From assembly GCF_011759375.1 (NCBI RefSeq), contig NZ_JAARML010000004.1, positions 310,001 to 374,000 on the forward strand: 64,000 bases of DNA, given 5' to 3'. Below the pieces are notes generated by a model. That model saw nothing but the letters and a program-made list of their open reading frames with translations, was not told the origin of the DNA and searched no databases. Source of the stretch: Paraflavitalea devenefica. GTDB taxonomy: Bacteria > Bacteroidota > Bacteroidia > Chitinophagales > Chitinophagaceae. This document shows, piece after piece, positions 63,721 through 64,000 of the stretch. Positions within the stretch are counted from its first letter, which is position 1, and each line of letters starts with the position of its first letter. Both the position numbers and the translations under genes were made by a program.

Positions 63721-63769
63721 TGTATCAAAAACGGACGACTCCTGTACTGTTAACGAACATGTTCGTAGT
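63721..63769 (+). promoter_or_regulatory. 49-bp upstream element, copy 2
   Basis: It begins TGTATC, has CGGAC at 63732-63736 and ends TAACGAACA-TG-TTCGTAGT (63751-63769), whose core ACGAACATGTTCGT is a perfect 14-bp palindrome. Blocks and spacing match copy 1 at 38618-38666. Downstream, at 63810-63825, there is only a weak -24/-12 likeness (GG-N10-GT). Confidence 0.6.
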
Positions 63770-63874
63770 ACTTTATGCATAAATAATTGATTTACAACTG
63801 AGGTAAAGACGGTATGCTTTCTGTTTTGTATGGATGCCAGTACCCGTAACCTGAAAGTTTAAAACAGTAACACT

Positions 63875-64000
63875 ATGCTAAGGAACTATTTCAAAACTGC
63901 TTTACGCAACCTGCTGCGCAACAAAACCTACGCAGCCATCAATATTACGGGTATTGCCATCGGGTTAACGGCCTTTTGGATGATCGCCTTGTATGTGGCC
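63875..64000 (+). CDS. FtsX/MacB-type ABC permease 10, N-terminal fragment
   Basis: The ATG at 63875 opens a frame that runs to the window end (42 codons). The residues LRNYFKTALRNLLRNKTYA followed by a hydrophobic segment (INITGIAIGLTAFWMIALYVA) match the conserved N-terminus and TM1 of the other permeases. The rest lies outside the window. It has its own 156-bp upstream region with the 49-bp element, which suggests a separate promoter. Confidence 0.85.
   Translation, partial: MLRNYFKTALRNLLRNKTYAAINITGIAIGLTAFWMIALYVA

Noticed and set aside
63810..63825. Sigma-54 promoter before permease 10
   Set aside because: Only GG-N10-GT with several mismatches is seen. The distance from the 49-bp element is suggestive, but the match is too weak to list as a promoter.

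Overview
The window looks like a chromosome segment of a Bacteroidota bacterium, most likely a Chitinophagaceae relative. The grounds are SusC/SusD pairs, a type IX secretion (T9SS) type B sorting domain next to a PorP/SprF protein, TAnnTTTG-type -7 promoter elements, and long arrays of ~800-residue FtsX-type permeases ending in NPVKSLRSE. No rRNA, tRNA, CRISPR array, transposase or phage gene was seen.

Layout. (1) 1-1861, plus strand: the C-terminus of a SusD-like protein with its terminator, then a glyoxalase-fold protein, a HEAT-repeat protein and a DUF2809-like membrane protein. (2) 1942-8520, plus strand: a metal or siderophore-type cassette with a small His/Cys-rich exported protein, an ABC ATPase, a TonB-dependent siderophore-type receptor and two large ABC-2 permeases. 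A dispersed palindrome sits between receptor and permeases. (3) 8661-11790: small accessory genes (two exported proteins, DUF1444, SRPBCC, DUF488). (4) 34393 down to 11803, minus strand: ten tightly spaced genes forming a pectin-type polysaccharide utilisation locus. It has two SusC/SusD pairs, three fasciclin-domain lipoproteins, a periplasmic-type pectate lyase, a 1677-residue T9SS-exported modular pectate lyase, and PorP/SprF. Its 5' region holds an inverted repeat at a possible start site and an intrinsic terminator just before the first gene. (5) 35007-35465: an NTF2-like lipoprotein behind a 23-bp near-perfect palindrome that overlaps its promoter.

(6) 35789-64000: a histidine kinase and a sigma-54-type response regulator (minus strand) diverge from an efflux-type locus (plus strand). 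That locus has an HlyD-like adaptor, one MacB/LolD-type ATPase, two small exported proteins and ten consecutive FtsX-type permeases, the tenth cut by the window end. Each complete permease carries two FtsX modules, so each can be a full membrane half of a type VII ABC system, while only one ATPase is present.

Most unusual signals. The spacers in region 6 hold inverted arrays of degenerate 7-nt repeats whose sequence differs from place to place while period and symmetry persist. Three spacers share an identical 64-nt core although the genes beside them differ. Two permease-plus-spacer units form an exact 2494-bp tandem duplication. A 49-bp element occurs both upstream of the adaptor gene and upstream of the tenth permease, and is a good candidate binding site for the locus regulator. 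A sigma-54-like promoter and a strong leader terminator lie between the first copy and the adaptor start codon.
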